The notes beneath the pieces were generated by a model. That model saw nothing but the letters and a program-made list of their open reading frames with translations, did not search any database and was not told the DNA's origin. Positions 48,539 through 53,554 of a stretch of DNA of 53,554 nt are shown here, in pieces. Position numbers and translations under genes: made by a program. Source of the DNA: an uncultured Prevotella sp. (lineage in GTDB: Bacteria > Bacteroidota > Bacteroidia > Bacteroidales > Bacteroidaceae); contig CAKQPF010000020.1 of the NCBI GenBank assembly GCA_934256705.1, positions 1 through 53,554 on the forward strand, in the 5' to 3' direction. Numbering within the stretch: the stretch's first letter is position 1; each line of letters opens with the position of its first letter.

Positions 48539-51319
48539 ATGGATGAAGAAATAAAAGACCTGAACACAGACCTCGACAAAGAAGCTATCGGAGAAACTGA
48601 TTCTCAGACCATCGCAGAAGGCTCTGAGCAGGATGAAGACGCTACTATGGAGGAAGAAATGCAAGCCGATAATGCCGAAGAGGCACACTCGGAGTATAGA
48701 CCCTCCAATCGCTTTGACGCATCTGCGGTGCATCATTTGAGTGGGATGTACCAAAACTGGTTCCTGGATTACGCATCGTATGTAATCCTGGAGCGTGCCG
48801 TGCCCCATATCGAGGACGGCTTGAAGCCTGTGCAGCGCCGTATTCTTCACTCCATGAAGCGTATGGATGACGGCAGATATAATAAGGTGGCTAATATCGT
48901 TGGCCACACTATGCAGTTCCACCCTCACGGAGATGCCTCCATCGGAGATGCTCTTGTGCAGATGGGACAGAAGGATTTGCTCATTGATACGCAGGGTAAC
49001 TGGGGTAATATACTTACGGGTTCCAGTGCTGCTGCGCCACGTTATATTGAGGCGCGACTTAGTAAGTTCGCCCTCGAAACGGTCTTTAATCCTAAGACAA
49101 CCGAGTGGCAATTCTCCTATGATGGCAGAAATAAGGAACCAATAACATTGCCTGTGAAGTTTCCTCTCCTCCTTGTTCAGGGAGTGGAGGGCATTGCTGT
49201 GGGACTAAACTCTAAGATATTACCTCATAATTTCGTGGAGATATGTGACGCGGCAATAGCTTATCTTCGTGGCAAAGAGTTTCATCTCTATCCTGACTTC
49301 CCTACGGGAGGCTCCATAGACGTAAGTAAATATAATGACGGACAGCGTGGAGGAAACGTCAAAGTGCGTGCAAAGATAGAGAAACTCGACAATAAGACGC
49401 TCGTGATACGTGATATTCCATTCTCTCGTACCTCAGAGTCTCTGATTGATAGTATCACCCGTGCTGTGGAGAAAGGTAAGATAAAGGTGCGTAAAGTGGA
49501 GGATCTCACGGCTGCTAATGTGGAGATTCTCGTACATCTCACGCCGGGAGTATCATCTGACAAGACGCTGGACGCCCTGTATAAGTTTACTGATTGCGAG
49601 GTCAGCATTTCGCCAAACTGCTGCGTTATCCGTGACCGCAAGCCGCAATTCCTTACTATCAGCGACATTCTTCGTTCCTCTACAGACCAGACTCTCAATC
49701 TTCTCAAGCGCGAACTTGAAATCCGTAGGGATGAATTATTAGAGCAACTGTTCTTCATTTCCCTTGAAAAGATATTCATAGAGGAACGCATCTACAAGGA
49801 CAAGAAATTTGAAAATGCCACCAGTATAGATTCCATCTGCGAGCATATCGATGCGCGTCTCACGCCGTTCTATCATCTCTTTGTGCGTGAAGTGCGCAAA
49901 GAGGATATCCTGCGTCTGCTGGAAATCAAGATGCAACGTATAGCAAAGTTCTCTAAGGACAAGGCTGACGAGCTCATGGCACGTATTCAGGCTGAGATAG
50001 ATGAAATCGAAAAGGACCTCAACCGCATGGTGGACGTGACCTGCGAATGGTACGAACACCTCAGAAACAAGTACGGAGCGGAGCATCCGCGCCTCACTGA
50101 GATCCGCAATTTCGAGAACATTGAGGCGACGGCAGTGGTGGAAGCAAACCAGAAACTCTACATCAACCGTCAGGAAGGATTTATCGGAACCGGGCTGAAG
50201 AAGGACGAATTCGTCAGCAACTGTTCGGATATCGATGATGTAATCGTATTCTATAGGGATGGAAAATTCAAGGTGCTGCGCGTTGCGGAGAAGATTTTCG
50301 TGGGCAAGAACATCCTGCATCTGCAGGTATGGAAGCGTGGCGACCTCCGTACCACATATAATATGGTGTATCGTGACGGCAAGGCTGGCTTCTATTACGT
50401 CAAGCGTTTCAACATCCCGAGCATCACCCGTGACAAGGAATACGACCTTACCAACGGCACACCAGCCTCCAGAGTGGTCTATTTCTCAGCCAATCCTAAC
50501 GGCGAAGCCGAAGTGATAAAGATAACATACGAGCCTAATGTGAAGCTGAAGAAGATATTCTTCGACTATGATTTCACCAATCTCGCCGTCAAAGGACGTG
50601 GTTCGAGGGGTAATATAATCTCCAAATATCCTCTCCATCGCATCAGCCTGAAGAGCCACGGACGCTCCACTCTCGGCGGACAGAAAGTGTGGTATGACCC
50701 GGATGTCAACCGTCTCAACCATGACGGACAGGGAAATCTGCTCGGAGACTTCAGCGATGGCGACCAGATACTCGTCATCCTGCAGGACGGCGACTTCTAT
50801 GTCACCACGCCAAATGTGGACAATCACTTCGAGACAAACGTCAAGCGCATCGAGAAATTCGACCCTAACAAGGTCTATACCTGCGTGCTCTATGACAAGG
50901 ATAATAAGAATCTTCCTTACATCAAGCGTTTCCGCCTCGACAAGGCCACGAAGAACCATCATAATTACCTCGTCAATCCGCAGTCACAGGAGGTCATCTT
51001 CACTGACGTAGCGTTCCCTCGTGTCCTCGTCACCTTTGGTGGAGTGGATGCTTTCCGCCCTCAGATAGAGATAGATGCCGAGCAGTATGTGCCTGTCAAA
51101 GGTTATGATGCTCGCGGAAAGCGCGTTTCCACCTATAAGATAGAGCGCATTGAGGAACTGGAACCACTGCGTTTCCCTGAAGGACAGGCTGACGATGAAG
51201 GCGCAACGGCAGAGGGAGAACTCGCGGAAACGGAAAACCTCGACCCGGATGCAGGCAAGACTGACCAGCAGGTGCGTGATGAACTGACAGGTCAGACCTC
51301 GCTCGACTTTGATGAATAG
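48539..51319 (+). CDS. parC: DNA topoisomerase IV subunit A (ParC/GyrA type)
   Basis: A 926-residue type IIA topoisomerase subunit that cuts and rejoins DNA. An acidic N-terminal tail (1-55) precedes the catalytic core: DGLKPVQRRILHSM (94-107), HPHGDASIGDAL (128-139), and the DNA-linking Tyr169 in AAAPRYIEARLS. A long coiled-coil tower (about 370-480) and a C-terminal domain with GKGRG-like repeats (AVKGRGSRGN, RSTLGG) follow. Position 133 is Ala where quinolone-sensitive GyrA has Ser, a pattern I recall as normal for this group. The acidic tail ends DFDE. The B subunit gene is not in the window. Confidence 0.9.
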   Translation: MDEEIKDLNTDLDKEAIGETDSQTIAEGSEQDEDATMEEEMQADNAEEAHSEYRPSNRFDASAVHHLSGMYQNWFLDYASYVILERAVPHIEDGLKPVQRRILHSMKRMDDGRYNKVANIVGHTMQFHPHGDASIGDALVQMGQKDLLIDTQGNWGNILTGSSAAAPRYIEARLSKFALETVFNPKTTEWQFSYDGRNKEPITLPVKFPLLLVQGVEGIAVGLNSKILPHNFVEICDAAIAYLRGKEFHLYPDFPTGGSIDVSKYNDGQRGGNVKVRAKIEKLDNKTLVIRDIPFSRTSESLIDSITRAVEKGKIKVRKVEDLTAANVEILVHLTPGVSSDKTLDALYKFTDCEVSISPNCCVIRDRKPQFLTISDILRSSTDQTLNLLKRELEIRRDELLEQLFFISLEKIFIEERIYKDKKFENATSIDSICEHIDARLTPFYHLFVREVRKEDILRLLEIKMQRIAKFSKDKADELMARIQAEIDEIEKDLNRMVDVTCEWYEHLRNKYGAEHPRLTEIRNFENIEATAVVEANQKLYINRQEGFIGTGLKKDEFVSNCSDIDDVIVFYRDGKFKVLRVAEKIFVGKNILHLQVWKRGDLRTTYNMVYRDGKAGFYYVKRFNIPSITRDKEYDLTNGTPASRVVYFSANPNGEAEVIKITYEPNVKLKKIFFDYDFTNLAVKGRGSRGNIISKYPLHRISLKSHGRSTLGGQKVWYDPDVNRLNHDGQGNLLGDFSDGDQILVILQDGDFYVTTPNVDNHFETNVKRIEKFDPNKVYTCVLYDKDNKNLPYIKRFRLDKATKNHHNYLVNPQSQEVIFTDVAFPRVLVTFGGVDAFRPQIEIDAEQYVPVKGYDARGKRVSTYKIERIEELEPLRFPEGQADDEGATAEGELAETENLDPDAGKTDQQVRDELTGQTSLDFDE

Positions 51320-51437
51320 TTGGCTGTCAGAGCAGTGGAAGGATAATATCAACACATAAATAATGTAGATGTTGTATTTGTATATTTTTATTTGTTGATT
51401 TTTTTTCTTAAATGACCAAACCGCAAAACAAGCTCCT

Positions 51438-52271
51438 ATGAAGGAAAAATCAAATGGAAATATAGGCGTCAAGATAAGGAAGGCAATGGCATTTGTCGTT
51501 GTCTTCCTTTGTCCTTTTCTGGCAAATGCGCAGGAAAAGGGCGACTCTTTGCTCCCCAAAACCGTGAGGATAGACCGTACCACCGCCGTTGCGATAGGCA
51601 CGACAAACCGCCTTGACACATATCTTTCGCCGCAGGACTATAAAGGTTCGACTGTAAGGTTCCTCTCCAATGTGCTCCGCAGCCGCAGAAACCTGTGGGA
51701 TATGCAGTTCAGCCACGAAGGTGCCGTCGATGTCACGCATAACAAAGCCGACAACGCAGATGCCCTTTCCGGTCATTATGACTTCGCTTTCTCCATGATG
51801 AAGCGATGGGAGATGATGGACGGAGCAATGACTTTAAGGGCTGGAGGAATGACAAATCTCTACCTCGGGTTTGCATACAACACCAAGAATGTGGCGAATA
51901 ATCCGGCGCAGGGCTACGCTTCCTGGAGCATAGGATGGGCTGGCAGTGCCACCTGCAGGGTGAAAGTGGGGCGTCATACCTTACCTGTTACTTACGAAAT
52001 GCGTATGCCTCTCGTCGGTATGATGTTCTCCCCGGCTTACGGGCAGTCGTATTATGAACTGTTTTACGGTGGAAAATATGATGACAACATCGTGTTTACT
52101 AACGTCTCCACGCCATCTATCAGGCATCAGTTGTCAGTCGATTTGCCTCTTTGGAGGAAGGCTTCGCTCCGCTTGGGCTATCTCGGTGACGTGCGTCAGG
52201 CAAAGCCTAACCATCTGAAACAGCATGAATATTCCCACTCCTTTGTGCTTGGCGTGACACGGATGTTGTAA
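51438..52271 (+). CDS. DUF3316 family protein, probably outer membrane
   Basis: A 277-residue protein with an N-terminal signal (AFVVVFLCPFLANAQ, cut near residue 33). The body is rich in alternating hydrophobic and aromatic beta strands (TVRFLSNVL, MTLRAGGMTNLYLGFAYNTKNV, HSFVLGVTRML), ending in a hydrophobic strand as in outer-membrane beta barrels. It fits DUF3316, a Bacteroidota family with no known role. The S41 peptidase gene follows after 86 bp. Confidence 0.78.
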   Translation: MKEKSNGNIGVKIRKAMAFVVVFLCPFLANAQEKGDSLLPKTVRIDRTTAVAIGTTNRLDTYLSPQDYKGSTVRFLSNVLRSRRNLWDMQFSHEGAVDVTHNKADNADALSGHYDFAFSMMKRWEMMDGAMTLRAGGMTNLYLGFAYNTKNVANNPAQGYASWSIGWAGSATCRVKVGRHTLPVTYEMRMPLVGMMFSPAYGQSYYELFYGGKYDDNIVFTNVSTPSIRHQLSVDLPLWRKASLRLGYLGDVRQAKPNHLKQHEYSHSFVLGVTRML

Positions 52272-52357
52272 CTCTGCTTCAGAAAAAGAATATCAATAAA
52301 TAAAAAAACAAATATATTTTTATTGTTTTTTCTCTTTTATTTCACTCTAATCTTTTT

Positions 52358-53374
52358 ATGAAAAAACTCATTCTATTTTTCATTCCGCTTTTCATCCTTG
52401 CCGCTTGTGTTGAGGAAGAGCAATATGACAATACTGCACAGGGCAACTTCCAGGCTCTGTGGAAGATAATGGATGAGCATTATTGCTTCTTTGCTGAAAA
52501 GGAAAAGGAGCTGGGAGTCGATTGGAATGAGGTGAAAACGCGTTACAATACCCAGGCCAATGCGATGCTTTCCCGTGACCAACTCTTCGAACTGCTGACC
52601 TCTATGCTCTTCGAACTGCGTGACGGACACGTCAATCTCTTTGCTCCTTTCGACAATGGACGCAACTGGTCGTGGAAAGAAGCTTATCCGTCAAACTATT
52701 CCGACACGCTTGTGCGCAAGTATCTCGGCACGGATTACAGGATTGCCGGTGGACTGAAATACCGCATTCTCGATGATAATACGGGTTATGTGCAGTGTCT
52801 TACGTTCGAGAATTCTTTCGGAAACGGCAATCTCGACGAAGTGCTCTATTACCTTGCGCCGTGCAATAAGCTTATCATCGACGTGAGAAACAATGGCGGT
52901 GGCATGATAACGGCTGCTCAGAAGCTTGCTTCCCGCTTCACGGATGAGGAACTGCTGGTGGGCTATATCCAGCACAAGACGGGCAAAGGGCATTCAGATT
53001 TCTCCGCTATGGAAGAGCAGCGTCTGGCACCGGGCAAGGGCATCCGCTGGCGAAAGCCTGTCTGCGTCCTTACTAATAGGTCGGTATATAGTGCAGCAAA
53101 CGAGTTTGTGAAGTGCATGAAAGCAATAGGTCGTGCGCATAAAGGTGCGTCCTCATCGGTCACTATCATAGGAGACACTACAGGAGGTGGGGCTGGAATG
53201 CCGTTCTCGAGCGAACTGCCAAACGGCTGGGGCGTGCGTTTCTCCGCCTGTCCTATCTATGATGCTGACGGAAACACTACCGAGTTTGGCATTGCGCCCG
53301 ACGTAAAAGTAGATATCTCCGATGAAGATTTCGCCAAAGGGCTCGACTCTATCATCGAGGCTGCCAGGCGTTGA
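52358..53374 (+). CDS. S41 family (C-terminal processing-like) peptidase lipoprotein
   Basis: A 338-residue protein with a lipoprotein signal LILFFIPLFILAAC (lipid Cys at about 17). An S41 catalytic domain follows: KLIIDVRNNGGG, then VLTNRSVYSAANEFVKCM with the likely nucleophile Ser near residue 243, and DTTGGGAGMPFSSELPNG. No PDZ domain is evident, so it belongs to the shorter tricorn/CPP-like branch. It would work in the cell envelope on unfolded or tail-marked proteins. Downstream sits a copy of the CACAGTGGC repeat. Confidence 0.88.
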   Translation: MKKLILFFIPLFILAACVEEEQYDNTAQGNFQALWKIMDEHYCFFAEKEKELGVDWNEVKTRYNTQANAMLSRDQLFELLTSMLFELRDGHVNLFAPFDNGRNWSWKEAYPSNYSDTLVRKYLGTDYRIAGGLKYRILDDNTGYVQCLTFENSFGNGNLDEVLYYLAPCNKLIIDVRNNGGGMITAAQKLASRFTDEELLVGYIQHKTGKGHSDFSAMEEQRLAPGKGIRWRKPVCVLTNRSVYSAANEFVKCMKAIGRAHKGASSSVTIIGDTTGGGAGMPFSSELPNGWGVRFSACPIYDADGNTTEFGIAPDVKVDISDEDFAKGLDSIIEAARR

Positions 53375-53385
53375 GGCAGTGTAAT

Positions 53386-53414
53386 CCAAAGGTAAAAGCC
53401 GTTGGCACAGTGGC
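53386..53414. repeat. dispersed repeat: hairpin plus CACAGTGGC
   Basis: CCAAAGG-TAAAAG-CCGTTGG followed by CACAGTGGC, one base different from the 8946-8974 copy. A lone AAAAGCATAG follows at about 53431, so the two repeat families stand side by side here, as at 2568-2581. Confidence 0.8.
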
Positions 53415-53554
53415 TTGGGTAGCTTGGCGAAAAAGCATAGTCTTTTAACATTATAGCTTGCAAATTTAGAAAATAAAATGGCTCTTCTCAAATTTTAGTA
53501 CAAAGGCTCATAATTGAGTGCAAGAAGTGTATTTTTTAAGAAAGTTTTATTTAA

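Overview
The window looks like chromosome of a member of the phylum Bacteroidota, most probably Prevotella/Segatella. The evidence is the gene content (DUF4348, DUF3316, DUF2807, NhaD, SprT-like, PnuC and an aminopeptidase C with a signal peptide) and promoters of the Bacteroidota type (TTTG, about 20 bp, TAnnTTTG) in front of several genes. Spacers are AT-rich and carry many short repeats. No rRNA, tRNA or CRISPR array was recognised.

Layout. 1-9970: mixed housekeeping genes: phosphopantetheinyl transferase, SprT-like protease, uracil-DNA glycosylase family protein, an NADP-binding Rossmann protein, a ClC protein, a Sua5-type protein, a DUF4348 lipoprotein, pheS and fmt. 10114-14487: a minus-strand run panB-panC-panD-coaBC-coaX holding most of the route from ketoisovalerate to phosphopantetheine. 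14840-17264: a sugar-phosphate nucleotidyltransferase and guaA. 17456-22595: an AT-rich accessory island with a four-gene restriction-modification operon, a broken XRE regulator in front and a truncated relaxase with 11-bp repeats behind. 22631-29026: dnaK, a HAD phosphatase and an ABC-type operon that ends in a GntR gene and has a clear operator at its promoter. 29382-34116: aminopeptidase C, recA, a carboxynorspermidine/saccharopine dehydrogenase-like gene and a DUF6621-like gene. 34352-39696: rhamnose catabolism (rhaB, rhaA, permease, rhaD). 39924-53374: nhaD, a PAP2 phosphatase, a metallophosphoesterase, a GH105 glycosidase that can feed rhamnose release, glyS, an FKBP lipoprotein, pnuC, a topoisomerase IV A-type subunit, a DUF3316 protein and an S41 peptidase.

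Most notable: the island's endonuclease is very close to EcoRI, with catalytic and DNA-reading residues at the same positions. It sits with both known, unrelated kinds of GAATTC methyltransferase (M.RsrI-like and M.EcoRI-like) plus a third enzyme resembling the single-strand-active DpnII-system methylase M.DpnA. As far as I know, EcoRI and RsrI each use only one of the two. This looks like a merged EcoRI/RsrI-type system.

A second theme is a set of dispersed intergenic repeats: 22-bp-phased arrays around AAAAGCATAG, heptanucleotide arrays next to stop codons or flanking spacers, a CACAGTGGC family with 33-bp spacing, and two palindromic elements of about 196 bp that look like miniature transposable elements.

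Comparisons with EcoRI, RsrI, DpnA and other families are from memory; no search or alignment was run.
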